Shown here: piece after piece, positions 9,801 through 15,666 of the stretch
Layout of the letters: each line of letters begins with the position of its first letter
Position numbering within the stretch: position 1 is the first letter of the stretch
Source: a virus
Direction: 5' to 3' (one strand)
DNA length: 20,259 nt
Virus record (IMG/VR): IMGVR_UViG_3300043015_002513
Coordinates: 1 to 20,259 of that record
The notes under the pieces: generated by a model
Databases searched by the model: none
Told to the model about the DNA's origin: nothing
Seen by the model: only the letters and a program-made list of their open reading frames with translations
Program-made: the position numbers and the translations under genes

Positions 9801-11107
9801 TGGTCAACTCCTTTTATATATTTGCAAATGCATCCGTTCAGGGGTCTGTAAATATGTTTAGAGGAATGAATCCTATTGGATTCCAAGACGGTAAAATGGT
9901 TTGGTCTGGAATGTCTAAGTCTTCAAGAAATATAATAGGAGGCTTAACCGGTCTTGGTGCGTTAGTACAAATGTATTCCATGCTTGTTTCAGATGAAGAT
10001 GAAGATGGAAAACTTCTTATAGATAAAATACCAGATCATGAAAAAGAAAGGTTTATGGTTGTTCCAATTCCTGGAGTTAAATACAGAGATGGAGAAATAA
10101 AATTTAATAAATACAGTAGAAGATATACTGTAGATGGAAAACCTTTTGCTCTAGCAATACCTTTACCCTATGGCTATAACATATTCTATAACCTTGGAAG
10201 AATGGGTGTAGAGGTTTCAAGTAAGCCCGTTCTTGGTTATCAAAAACGAACTCCTATAGAAATGAGTAAAGACATGGCTGGAATAATATCTGGTGCATTT
10301 TCTCCAGTAGGAATAGGATATTCACAAGATCAAGGTATTGATATAGTTAAAACAATTGTTCCATCAATAGCCAAACCAATCTATGAATCTAGGGTTAATG
10401 AAAAATGGACCGGTGCTCCAGTTTATAAAGAACAATTTCCAGGAACAGCAGAGATTCCACGGTCTTCTAGAAAATTAAAAAACACCAATGAGTTTTATAG
10501 AAAATTTACAATGTTGATCAACGAAAAAACTGATGGAGGAAAGTTTGATAAAGGAATGATAGATTGGAGCCCAGATAAAATGAAGTTCTATTTGCAATCA
10601 TATCTTGGTGGTATGTACACAATGGCTGAAAGAACTGCTTCAATAAGCAACAAGGTTTATGACAACTTAGTTCTGGGAACTGATCAAAAAATAGAATTAA
10701 ACGAAACACCATTTATAAGAGTTTTAACAGCAGAGCCAATGGATTATGTTGATGCATCTAACTTCTATGATAATAAAGAGATGATAGTTCAAAAGGCTGG
10801 AGAGTACCTTAATTACAAAAAAGATAATGATAAAGCGGCTTTACAAGACTATATTGAAAGAACTGGTTTTGATAAAGAATACCTATCTCTTAATGATGCT
10901 GCAAAGAAAGCCAACTCAGAATTAAGAAAACTAGGATCAAGGGAAAAAACCATTCTCAACCTTAGAGAAAAAGATTATGTTAGATATGTAAGACTATCAG
11001 ACGAGATAGATATGCAAAGGCACGACATACACCTTAAATATAATAAGATTTTTACTAGAGGTCTTGAGAAAATAGAAAAGAAAAAGAAGAAAAAGGAGCA
11101 GGACTAG
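3869..11107 (+). CDS. Giant polyvalent internal-virion protein (zinc metallopeptidase site, DUF7178-like and LPD38-like regions)
   Basis: 2412 residues from GTG 3869, three bases after the previous stop. In order: a Glu/Pro-rich N-terminus with F-[DN]-F-x-D-P-L motifs at residues 5-11 and 41-47, and a third at 504-510; a hydrophobic Gly/Ala domain (about 223-275) and another hydrophobic stretch (about 371-388); a metallopeptidase-like domain with HEMGH at 689-693 and a likely third zinc ligand E791 in KAEVFGQL; an Arg/Asp/Gln-rich linker (about 833-893); a helical domain starting FWYEQSGQALLDI (935 to about 1090) that I recall as DUF7178; coiled-coil stretches (about 1480-1560); a C-terminal region (about 1785-2150) with APEFIVGNFFRDYQTGYFNL and NFNRSGKLGPLVNSFYIFAN that matches the LPD38 type; a Lys-rich end. 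Such multi-domain polyvalent proteins are packaged and injected with phage DNA. No lytic transglycosylase motif is seen. Targets of the peptidase are unknown. Confidence 0.75.
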   Translation: MANPFDFTDPLRLSAEELEKEEEEFPEPSLGEGVEENYGQFDFNDPLKGERIDPYTNTGPKPEDFADTPIGKVGNFFGDVFIKPFAGAMAEAEERYPDSPIENIRYGLDIVKATAFKENTQKIFSAFKLGSAEQMDDILKGKKPIGISSPYGASGFSDLYNMKLQLKAKEDYNNDESYRKEVDDTLAKAQEEGLKEFKKIDKAIAKKRADNNIGPYGSSISSGVESLAIIGTGMAVNYASGGAAFPAVTGGTLTYFGLMTGAASYSEARQQGLPHESALGYASINSLLEVGTEAVPVMRFLSPGSRGTIKDIFKRDLTTVGIDVSMENVNSVLQELNSVWFDLDSELKTAFDNANNPLYEGRSVSEVLVDIAGHTTLASIVASGSIAAFRTTGGVVYSEDVKTFIRNQKDNPELELFIEDFNNNVNNLQLNYNAIDSASRTLLDPNTDGKGWTADEIIALEYFNQPFIDYRKPLVVGEEGRVSQPDDYAETLELKFPPVKEPGFNFVDPLNSGVEKKVAGSKTSEIDLDLSPIITERVNNATNILELDLPSSPTLNIDLIKNDSYDAKEIDLTKSLIVDSRTFEEKFLLEPNGEEKYYRFRDLNTEEATNASKSIIDLSKAGMPIDIFSDLDFIGAHVRDNRYKTYETSYGVYMPTLKGISFSPISGIANLNFQNNLGSKLNLRSTMAHEMGHHIDFTIGRNPSIDANILQPVTSESPLFDLPTFKYNEANNTLDIEDGTGGQVMQEAIKIFNESEKGKYYDGNLLRYPFNEMISLNNNMTQPIQRMIKAEVFGQLHELYYTNRSLLEEKAPTALKLIEDLNDAISIDGTTKKAERVQLAFQSPRAERGVEVRARDRDLGQDQPGDSIPETSRRVDGEVQPTDGDRVRPEVPDLRQVGTTGQVVGAPEGMDSKQKVGALRRKMRGLAKEGVSQRFWYEQSGQALLDITNNNKEDADKLAQVIAITSPGTPVEANFNYALQAYYQYAAGETVKTGRFPQAMSEKIVNVFEGKDWGGRKTNEFYNNIMRVIDPTRTQGVTVDVWMVRAFGFDTDAPTNAQYSFVENEIQKISNQLGWEPQQVQAAIWTSQKARQEKTDVNAAGFNYANALEKSLGQISWESIPGATSAHMQEMFNAPYEQLQEYHVAISKALQDENGIDFIANRLGILSPGIVEAPGFSEGKVSPGSQTEVALTKVYKADPKTEFAKLEPAAEDLVKAYSAALGILLKQDGVGYHKPFFQKGIAKTKLNGMDIDIGRPLTENETRMLAEALEKESGIKDYNPVGTSRGARVINFSYLDIPNLKFKKIVNNVLNELQFENNEDVVLGQFASSEGYLSNDWSKNKNGESYIESIRGISPDLQGRVENIIRELKSRIDEVDQTFSEKYGWTRDESINSEYKGPADLTPPTLAKKVLPEESPDFNIYETLTANDASVMFQAFSFFQEQAVDKLDRLKEFEKKFSEFIDPQEMKRLSVIRKTDVYHGKVKYGMDNAVEATTKISEFLNNKNISREDFNIFLKNLHAPERNAKINEKYNAELPGLEAELLAETDKKKRTVLKGKITKRKNVLAKYQDSGSGIKTDKAIETLNKFGIKFNEKTGKATANNQKGKDLLAAFKLLEAYQQDTLNIYRDQDLVDEQTLEDWDSSYKYYVPLVGFSVETIEGSSPKTGGGGISVFGREVMEAKGRTSESGPPLEQAVIRRQSAVVRGEKNFVDKSLAELVNKFPDKKIWQVRGVKRNERPHAWDGRESKIGFKEGGKQKFIVIRDERLAKGLDSWGNNSLHWSLGVMRGLTGTLSSLYTSLAPEFIVGNFFRDYQTGYFNLIKEQEIKDGRAQGLNLTKAFKPNNIAKTMRQLKDGYVTRTLKNKDPETYKLFDAFRKFGGQTGYVNAKDIDQIEKAMEEMSLAHSGKKRISAKKLYNSTFQFVENINNAVENTARFAVFKEYINAAGGANKASKQDFDDAAVLAKNLTINFNRSGKLGPLVNSFYIFANASVQGSVNMFRGMNPIGFQDGKMVWSGMSKSSRNIIGGLTGLGALVQMYSMLVSDEDEDGKLLIDKIPDHEKERFMVVPIPGVKYRDGEIKFNKYSRRYTVDGKPFALAIPLPYGYNIFYNLGRMGVEVSSKPVLGYQKRTPIEMSKDMAGIISGAFSPVGIGYSQDQGIDIVKTIVPSIAKPIYESRVNEKWTGAPVYKEQFPGTAEIPRSSRKLKNTNEFYRKFTMLINEKTDGGKFDKGMIDWSPDKMKFYLQSYLGGMYTMAERTASISNKVYDNLVLGTDQKIELNETPFIRVLTAEPMDYVDASNFYDNKEMIVQKAGEYLNYKKDNDKAALQDYIERTGFDKEYLSLNDAAKKANSELRKLGSREKTILNLREKDYVRYVRLSDEIDMQRHDIHLKYNKIFTRGLEKIEKKKKKKEQD
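6366..6545 (+). other. High-GC segment with codon bias of a different reading frame, inside the giant gene
   Basis: In the frame whose codons start at 6366, 49 of 60 third positions are G or C, unlike the AT-rich third positions of surrounding genes. That frame stays open from ATG 6336 to TAA 6549-6551 and has ordinary protein composition (for example VLRFEPEIEILDKINQAIAS). In the giant gene's own frame the same bases encode an Arg/Asp/Gln/Pro-rich linker with six CGN arginine codons, whereas AGA is used almost everywhere else. I do not call the alternative frame a gene, as no ribosome site precedes ATG 6336. It looks like captured coding DNA read out of frame. Confidence 0.55.
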
Positions 11108-11168
11108 TAAACATACTAATGAGGGAGGTATGAAAAATATCACCAGCCCCGCTGAAGGTTTTAAGCTA
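11108..11168. other. Convergent junction between late genes and integrase
   Basis: The rightward late cluster and the leftward integrase operon end facing each other across 61 bases. The only structure I see is a short CAGC-CCC-GCTG hairpin with a few T or A residues on each side, which is too weak to call a terminator with confidence. No tRNA-like sequence is visible, so an attP core cannot be placed here, although the position beside the integrase would suit one. A 26-codon frame at ATG 11130 has GGGAGGT directly against the start and is not called. Confidence 0.35.
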
Positions 11169-11969
11169 CTAAGATATCAGAGTATTACTTGCCTCACAAG
11201 CTTCGCTTAAATAATCTTTTGATAGGTGTGCATACCTATTTACAATATTAAAATCGGACCACCCACCAAGATGTTGGAGCGTATGCAGAGGAGTACCGTT
11301 CTGCACATGGTGGGTAGCCCAGGTATGACGAATATCATGCCATCTGAATCCTTCCAGGTTTGCTTTCTTTAATGCGTTATACCATCCAGTATTAGAGGCT
11401 CTACTGATTTTTCTTCCTGAGTAGGTAAAAACATAAGGGCTTTGTTTTTTAATTGATTTTAGAAGCTCTCTGCATTTTTCGTTTAAAGGAACGCAAAGAC
11501 TTTTACCATTTTTGGTTTCGGTTCCATCAATGGCTATTTGATCTTTTTTAATATCTTCCCATTTAAGATTAAAGCAGTTGGACATTCTAACCCCAGTAAG
11601 GAGGGAAAAGATAAAAGGTTTCTGCAAGTGCAGGGGAAGCACATTGTGCAGTTTCTTTATATCTTCAAGAGTAAAGTATTTAGTTTTTTTAGGGAACTCC
11701 CTTACTCTTTTAACAGAGGGCTTAGTGTCCAACCACCCTAACTCTTCATATGCATACATAAGTATTGCACGGAAGTAGTTTAAATATCTATTGACAGTTC
11801 CGGGACTCCCCTTTATTCCCGATCTGGCATTAGCGATATGTTCTTTTGTAATGCTTCTTAAGTCTATATTAGCAAACAATGGATCAAAATACCTTCTATA
11901 AGTAAAATCATTTTTACCCATCTTGTTAAACCTATAATACTGTCTTACAGCGTCATTCCAAGTATTCAT
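11169..11969 (-). CDS. int: Tyrosine recombinase / phage integrase
   Basis: 266 residues. An N-terminal helical core-binding domain (about 1-90) is followed by the catalytic domain with all expected residues: R128 in TGVRMSNCFNLKW, K153 in the beta-hairpin TKNGKS, H211 and R214 in HDIRH, W237 in LGGWS (Trp replacing the usual second His, a common variant) and the nucleophile Y246 in VNRYAHLS. It would integrate and excise the phage genome by site-specific recombination between attP and a host attB. The protein is intact and full length. Its ATG overlaps the stop of the 40-residue gene (ATGA), and it is the last gene of a leftward unit with its own promoter. Presence of int suggests a temperate or recently temperate phage. 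The attachment site is not identifiable here. Confidence 0.93.
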   Translation of the reverse strand: MNTWNDAVRQYYRFNKMGKNDFTYRRYFDPLFANIDLRSITKEHIANARSGIKGSPGTVNRYLNYFRAILMYAYEELGWLDTKPSVKRVREFPKKTKYFTLEDIKKLHNVLPLHLQKPFIFSLLTGVRMSNCFNLKWEDIKKDQIAIDGTETKNGKSLCVPLNEKCRELLKSIKKQSPYVFTYSGRKISRASNTGWYNALKKANLEGFRWHDIRHTWATHHVQNGTPLHTLQHLGGWSDFNIVNRYAHLSKDYLSEACEASNTLIS

Positions 11970-12088
11970 CTTTTAGATCTTTTTAATAAAGCATTTAAAT
12001 GATTCTGCCAGACTTTCTTAAACTCTGGATCTTTTGCATTTCTCATTGCTGTTCTTATAGCAATACATCTTTTAGTTAAGTTATCCAT
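11966..12088 (-). CDS. Small basic protein upstream of integrase (possible excisionase/directionality factor)
   Basis: 40 residues from ATG 12088, preceded by AAGGGG five bases upstream and one base after the previous stop. Its stop overlaps the integrase start. A longer in-frame opening to 12175 exists, but it lies entirely inside the neighbouring gene and lacks a ribosome site. The sequence is helical and basic (about 10 Lys/Arg in 40) with no recognised motif. Tiny basic proteins translated with an integrase are often recombination directionality factors, but this one is shorter than most, so that role is only a guess. Confidence 0.5.
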   Translation of the reverse strand: MDNLTKRCIAIRTAMRNAKDPEFKKVWQNHLNALLKRSKR

Positions 12089-12089
12089 A

Positions 12090-12359
12090 TTACCCCTTGA
12101 TCTTATTAGCCTTATGTAATTTATATAGATCTTTAAAGTAGTTAATTTCTCCCTGTAAGTCTTCCCAAATTGCATCTTTAACCTCTTGTTTATTTATAGA
12201 CTTTTGAGTAGATATAATTTCTAACTCAGATTTCTTTGGAGTCCACCATTGATAGTTAAGTGATTTATATGCAGGTGAAGGATCACCAGTTGTTTTCCAT
12301 CTCCAGATTACATTACCAGTTTCAGTTTGCCAGTAAAAAGTATTTAATACATCATTCAT
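12090..12359 (-). CDS. Hypothetical protein, Trp-rich, first gene of the integrase unit
   Basis: 89 residues from ATG 12359 with GAGGGA upstream. Aromatic N-terminal half (FYWQTETGNVIWRWKTTGD, then LNYQWWTPKK) and a helical, charged C-terminal half (QEVKDAIWEDLQGEINYFKD). I do not recognise the family. It is the promoter-proximal gene of the three-gene integrase unit, separated by one base from the 40-residue gene. A regulatory or integration-related job is possible from context alone. Confidence 0.6.
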   Translation of the reverse strand: MNDVLNTFYWQTETGNVIWRWKTTGDPSPAYKSLNYQWWTPKKSELEIISTQKSINKQEVKDAIWEDLQGEINYFKDLYKLHKANKIKG

Positions 12360-12377
12360 TTTATTCCCTCAAATAAT

Positions 12378-12398
12378 TAGTAATGTAAACATAGTAAT
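12378..12398. repeat. Direct repeat TAGTAAT around the integrase promoter -10
   Basis: TAGTAAT occurs at 12378-12384 and 12392-12398, 14 bases apart, covering the -10 box and the expected start point. Spacing near one and a half helical turns and the position would suit a repressor site, but short AT-rich repeats also arise by chance here. Confidence 0.3.
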
Positions 12399-12419
12399 TT
12401 ATTATTTCATCAATGTCAA
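12391..12419 (-). promoter_or_regulatory. Sigma70-type promoter for the integrase unit
   Basis: On the minus strand a perfect -35 TTGACA (12414-12419) is followed by a 17-base spacer and TACTAT (12391-12396) as -10, matching four of six. Transcription would start about 12384 and give a short leader with GAGGGA before ATG 12359. The -35 overlaps the stop codon of the nuclease gene upstream, so the integrase unit can be expressed apart from the recombination genes. Confidence 0.65.
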
Positions 12420-12865
12420 ATAATATATCTTTTAAAGATATTTATAGGAATTAAACAAGCAAGCTTTTTCTCAGAGTCACCATCTCCCAATATTTTTTGG
12501 GACCTTATGTTGTTTAATATAATGCATTCAACTATTTTGTTTGGGGTGATCCACATGGTTTCTTTTCCAGTGTATATAATCCAGTAGTCTGCCTCAGTGC
12601 TTAGAAGAGCAGAGGGGCTGCCAAACATAAACAGCTCAATAATAATGTTGCCTGTTTCTTGGCTCTTATAATCAACCTTTACTTCTATCTTTAAATCTTT
12701 TTCTGGAATAAAGATGTCGTAAGGTTTGAACTTTCCAGGAACAAGAACTGCTGTTGGATATTTTTTTCTTATAGAAACAAGTATTTTTTGCTCTAACTCT
12801 TTTCCTATCAACAGATCTTTTTGAAAAGCCTTACTCGAATTTATTTTTGACTTCTGTATAGTCAT
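12416..12865 (-). CDS. PD-(D/E)XK family nuclease
   Basis: 149 residues. The core is a conserved Glu in GKELEQKIL (E23), D50 in KPYDIFIP, and E61-V-K63 in LKIEVKVD, giving the D-x10-E-x-K pattern of restriction-endonuclease-fold nucleases, followed by GNIIIE (about 72-77). Small proteins of this type in phage recombination operons act as Holliday-junction resolvases or similar structure-specific endonucleases; which one is not decided by sequence. Its start overlaps the previous gene by 35 bases and has no strong ribosome site, so coupling or a later start is possible. It ends the operon section driven from the divergent promoter. Confidence 0.7.
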   Translation of the reverse strand: MTIQKSKINSSKAFQKDLLIGKELEQKILVSIRKKYPTAVLVPGKFKPYDIFIPEKDLKIEVKVDYKSQETGNIIIELFMFGSPSALLSTEADYWIIYTGKETMWITPNKIVECIILNNIRSQKILGDGDSEKKLACLIPINIFKRYII

Positions 12866-13319
12866 CTTGCGACATTATTGACTGAACAGATATCTCATTA
12901 AACTTATGGTTTGATGTGATTATCTTACTCAACAATTCAATACACTTATGATCTTGAGGATACATTTCTGATTGATGTGCAGCAACTTGCACAACCCTCT
13001 TTATTGCATCTCTTACTGTTAAATTATCTATGCTTTTCAATTTTTGTAGATCCCTCCATCTATCTTCTTGTGATATAACTTGCCTTATTTTAAAACCTTC
13101 TGAGGCATTTTTTACATTAATGATTTTTCGTTCTGTTTCTGATAATTGATTCCACTTAATTATTTCTTGCTCATGTCTTCCACAGGTTTTACACCTAGTA
13201 TCGCCTAATGTTGTAGAGCAGAAATTACCATTACAAGGTGAGCCAGATAGTGACCCCTCGCCTAGAACAGATGAGAGCCTCTCTGATGAAGAGAGACCCT
13301 TTTCTAAGTTGGTATCCAT
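12831..13319 (-). CDS. DUF1289-domain fusion protein
   Basis: 162 residues. Residues about 27-68 match the DUF1289 pattern: SPCNGNFC, then RCKTCGRHEQEI, then KWNQLSETER, with four cysteines (C29, C34, C43, C46) placed to bind a metal. The usual bacterial family is a short stand-alone protein of unknown function, read as C-x4-C ... C-x2-C-G-R-T-x-x-E-I-x-x-W. Here a Ser/Gly-rich N-terminus precedes it and a helical domain of about 90 residues follows (including VRDAIKRVVQVAAHQSEMY), which I do not recognise. Position between the DUF6447-like gene and a nuclease suggests a DNA-metabolism accessory role, possibly through nucleic-acid or protein contact by the metal-binding knuckle. Confidence 0.7.
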   Translation of the reverse strand: MDTNLEKGLSSSERLSSVLGEGSLSGSPCNGNFCSTTLGDTRCKTCGRHEQEIIKWNQLSETERKIINVKNASEGFKIRQVISQEDRWRDLQKLKSIDNLTVRDAIKRVVQVAAHQSEMYPQDHKCIELLSKIITSNHKFNEISVQSIMSQDDYTEVKNKFE

Positions 13320-13327
13320 CAGATTTG

Positions 13328-13612
13328 TTAAGAAGTTTCCTCGTTTGATGTTTCTTCTTTATTGTCTGATTTTACTTTATTTTCCTCGTTTTGTACAACG
13401 ACATAGTCCTTGGGAAGCAGTGATGACAAGTCTCCTTGATCAACCTTACTACCAAGTTGTGCCAGTCTCATAACCTCAGAAAATATTGGTGCTATACTTT
13501 GATTATAAAATTGTATCTGAGCTATTTTTTGATTCGCAGCTTCAGACAAAGAATCCATTTTATATTCTCGTACTTCTCCATCAGTTGTTAGCTTTATAGT
13601 TTCATTAGCCAT
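13328..13612 (-). CDS. DUF6447-like small protein
   Basis: 94 residues. It opens with ETIKLTTDGEVREYKMDSLS and a helix EAANQKIAQIQFYNQSI, the arrangement of a family I recall as DUF6447 (a short strand pair with the word Y-x-[LM]-D-x-L-S, then a helix of A-x-x-x-I-A-x-[LI]-Q-F). The C-terminus is acidic and low in complexity (NEENKVKSDNKEETSNEETS). AAGGA precedes the ATG. Function unknown; it lies between the SSB-like and DUF1289 genes. Confidence 0.55.
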   Translation of the reverse strand: MANETIKLTTDGEVREYKMDSLSEAANQKIAQIQFYNQSIAPIFSEVMRLAQLGSKVDQGDLSSLLPKDYVVVQNEENKVKSDNKEETSNEETS

Positions 13613-13624
13613 AGTTATTCCTTA

Positions 13625-13882
13625 TTAAAATGGTAGATCGTCTTCTACGGTGTCTTTTGGAAAAATTTCTTCAGACTTTGGTTGAAATGTTTGTGCGTCT
13701 TTTGGTGTAAAAGAAAAACTTAAAGCAGGTGATTTCTCATTTGCTCCGGGCTTTCTTTTCCAAGCACTAACCCAAAAGTCTTTACCATTACAGTTAGCCT
13801 CACCCTTAAAGTCAGGATGTTTTTCAGTTTCTTTTTTATCGTTCTTCCAAATCGCACCGCGATTGCTATTATCATATTCCAT
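13625..13882 (-). CDS. Single-stranded DNA-binding-like protein with acidic DDLPF tail
   Basis: 85 residues from ATG 13882 with AAGGAG eight bases upstream. The body (NRGAIWKN, HPDFKGEANCNGKDFWVSAW, PALSFSFTP) is a compact strand-rich pattern, W-x-N-D-K-K ... G-x-x-x-W-V-S-A-W-x-R, found in many phage recombination and replication clusters and plausibly a small OB-fold-like protein. The last residues, VEDDLPF, copy the acidic tip of bacterial SSB (D-D-D-I-P-F), which docks replication and repair partners. Context next to ERF and an exonuclease supports an SSB role. The standard SSB fold is not obvious from sequence, so the call rests on tail plus context. Confidence 0.6.
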   Translation of the reverse strand: MEYDNSNRGAIWKNDKKETEKHPDFKGEANCNGKDFWVSAWKRKPGANEKSPALSFSFTPKDAQTFQPKSEEIFPKDTVEDDLPF

Positions 13883-14046
13883 TATATATTTTTCTCCTTA
13901 TTAACCCAAGATTCTAAAATTTTATTTACCATATAAGCAATTTTTCTATCATAAAACTTATGATTTTCTTTCTTACTTACAGCTATAAGCCTGTCGTAAA
14001 CATCCTCTTCAATTCTCGAACTAATAGATTTTTTATTATTAGCCAT
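13882..14046 (-). CDS. Ribbon-helix-helix (Arc/CopG-type) DNA-binding protein
   Basis: 54 residues from ATG 14046, with GAGGA eight bases upstream in the end of the exonuclease gene; its TAA overlaps the next ATG by one base. A short strand KSISSRIEEDVYDRL leads into two helices (about residues 16-26 and 32-50, KIAYMVNKILESWVNKEKN), the layout of ribbon-helix-helix repressors. It probably binds an operator and may control this operon, perhaps at the 12-bp palindrome in the divergent region or at the integrase promoter. Both targets are guesses. Confidence 0.7.
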   Translation of the reverse strand: MANNKKSISSRIEEDVYDRLIAVSKKENHKFYDRKIAYMVNKILESWVNKEKNI

Positions 14047-14048
14047 TT

Positions 14049-14996
14049 TTATTCCTCTAGTAATTTGGTATAAATCCTAGCATCACCTTCAGATCTGTAC
14101 CCTTCGAGCACATCTCTTTCAATGTTCTGATCTTTTACCAGTCGACTATAGTTAATTCTGCCTCTAGCTTGTGTCATATGACATTTTACTAAAGACGTAC
14201 CAAACGCTCCGCCATGTTTTTTTATCAACATAGCAGATAAATCTTTTTTTCTGGAGTCCAGAATTGCAGATCTATCTCTGAGCTGTTTTAGTTCTTTTAA
14301 TACAGATGCAAGTTCAGATGTTTCACTGTCCTCATCAACTGTTTTGTAATTTATTCCAGGTTCTTCCTTGGTTTCAGACCATCTAGCAATATATGTTGGG
14401 TCTTTAGATTTTTCAGCATACCAATCCATAAACTTTTGTGCTTTTGGTATATAGATATCTGCCCATCTTGGATCTCTTTCAACCCACTCTTGATAGTGTT
14501 CATTGTCGTTATACCACTGAAAGAAAAGCATCTCATCAATATCCATGCACTCCATAGCCAACTGCATTTGATGCCAGTAATTTCTTTTTTGTTCTTTAAC
14601 ATTGGTACAAGGTTTTGTTTGTGGGCACTTAACCTCAACAGCAGAGACAGACCCGCTTCTACCTTTCATCATAATTCCATCAGGAGACATACCAAGCCAA
14701 TCATATTTGGGATGCACCACAAAAGATGGTTGTGTTATTTTATAACCCATTCTTTCTAGTGTAGCCAAAGCAAGTGGCTCGCTGTTTTTACCATGCGTTA
14801 TTGCAAACATAGCTCTTTGATCAAAAGGGTCTTGTGTTAAATGGTGAGCTTCTCTATAAATATCTCTTCCCAAAGCCTCCCACTGATCTCCTTTTGTCCA
14901 CATACACTCATCAGCAGCTTTAGGTATTCTTGTTCCCGTAATTCTATTAGCTCTTTGCTCATGCCAAGCAGCGGTGCCTTGTTGTATCTGTACCAT
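14049..14996 (-). CDS. YqaJ/lambda-exonuclease-type recombination nuclease
   Basis: 315 residues from ATG 14996, which overlaps the last base of the ERF stop (TGATG); a GTG one codon earlier is less likely. The family's motifs are in order: GTAAWHEQRANRITGTRI (7-24), HGKNSEPLA with E73, the catalytic block SPDG (D106), EVKCP (E121, K123), and YWHQMQLAM (140-148, Q144). These form the two-metal PD-(D/E)XK site of lambda Exo relatives, which chew 5' strands from double-strand ends to make 3' single strands. The adjacent ERF protein would anneal those strands, so the pair forms a Red-like recombination system. The C-terminal 90 residues are charged and helical. Confidence 0.92.
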   Translation of the reverse strand: MVQIQQGTAAWHEQRANRITGTRIPKAADECMWTKGDQWEALGRDIYREAHHLTQDPFDQRAMFAITHGKNSEPLALATLERMGYKITQPSFVVHPKYDWLGMSPDGIMMKGRSGSVSAVEVKCPQTKPCTNVKEQKRNYWHQMQLAMECMDIDEMLFFQWYNDNEHYQEWVERDPRWADIYIPKAQKFMDWYAEKSKDPTYIARWSETKEEPGINYKTVDEDSETSELASVLKELKQLRDRSAILDSRKKDLSAMLIKKHGGAFGTSLVKCHMTQARGRINYSRLVKDQNIERDVLEGYRSEGDARIYTKLLEE

Positions 14997-15613
14997 CACT
15001 TGACCGCCTTGCTATAAACAAGGTTTAATTGGACCCTTGTCTCTTTATCATTGCTAAGCTCAGCAACTTTATCATATCTTTTAAATATTTTTTGTGCCTC
15101 TTCCTTGGTTTGTGCCGTCTTAAGTTCCCTTTTAAAGTCCTCTAATACGGAAAACTCTTCTTGGTCTTGTTCTGGCGTTGATCCTTTATCCACGCCCTCA
15201 AGCTCTGGCTCCTCAATACCCTCAAAGGGTACGCAAAAAGTTTCAAGCAAGGCGTTTCTATAAGCAAAAGATCTTGCTGATTCCAAATCTTTTCCTTGTT
15301 GAGACTTGCTATGACCAACATAAGATCTATCAATATAGGAACCATCCTCTGTTGATATAAATCTTAATGTCCCAACCACTCTTGTAAGGGTGGATCTTCC
15401 GTCCTCTAAAAACTTAGTTGAAACATTTAGATCGGGCTGTACCACCGTGAGAACATTGTTATCATGCAGTGGTTTTGAAAAAGATTGTATAATCTGATCA
15501 ATACCCCTGTATTTATATTTTTGAAAACTGTTAACGCCTTCTTTTGCAATAGGGTTAGTCAGCATGTGTTTTTGCACGTTTTGTAGTGCTGTATATATTT
15601 TTTCTTTTGACAT
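14996..15613 (-). CDS. erf: ERF-family single-strand annealing protein
   Basis: 205 residues from ATG 15613. The ERF core is clear: YKYRGIDQIIQSFSKPLHDN (33-52), a strand region GTLRFISTEDGSYI, and GKDLESARSFAYRNALLETF (108-127), the most conserved block. ERF proteins bind single-stranded DNA and anneal complementary strands, serving end-joining and circularisation in phages such as P22. The C-terminal part is acidic and ends in a helical region. An in-frame ATG at 15649 is rejected as start: GGAGG lies only 10 bases before ATG 15613, and the upstream ATG falls inside the promoter. First gene of the leftward operon. Confidence 0.9.
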   Translation of the reverse strand: MSKEKIYTALQNVQKHMLTNPIAKEGVNSFQKYKYRGIDQIIQSFSKPLHDNNVLTVVQPDLNVSTKFLEDGRSTLTRVVGTLRFISTEDGSYIDRSYVGHSKSQQGKDLESARSFAYRNALLETFCVPFEGIEEPELEGVDKGSTPEQDQEEFSVLEDFKRELKTAQTKEEAQKIFKRYDKVAELSNDKETRVQLNLVYSKAVK

Positions 15614-15634
15614 TGTATTAAAACCTCCAGGTAG

Positions 15635-15663
15635 ATTGTAAACATTCATTTATTTTAAATCAA
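15635..15663 (-). promoter_or_regulatory. Leftward early promoter (ERF operon)
   Basis: On the minus strand TTGATT (-35, 15658-15663), a 17-base spacer and TACAAT (-10, 15635-15640, five of six) precede the ERF gene. The start point would be about 15628, leaving a leader of about 15 bases with GGAGG before ATG 15613. This fits expression of the recombination genes by host RNA polymerase. Confidence 0.6.
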
Positions 15664-15666
15664 TAC

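Noticed and set aside
9368-9807. Leftward open frames inside the giant gene
   Set aside because: Antisense shadows of an AT-rich gene, with Phe/Leu/Ser-rich text typical of reverse-strand translation and no ribosome sites.
11130-11210. 26-codon frame MKNITSPAEGFKLLRYQS... after the giant gene
   Set aside because: GGGAGG sits one base from the ATG, too close for a working ribosome site, and the frame runs into the antisense of int.
12089-12175. Extension of the 40-residue gene upstream
   Set aside because: Inside the neighbouring gene without a ribosome site. ATG 12088 has AAGGGG at good spacing.
11108-12415. tRNA-like attP core near the integrase
   Set aside because: I looked for a T-arm/acceptor pattern in the non-coding gaps beside int and found none. 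The core cannot be placed without a host genome.
15614-15649. Upstream ATG start for the ERF protein
   Set aside because: It lies within the predicted leftward promoter, while ATG 15613 has GGAGG 10 bases upstream.
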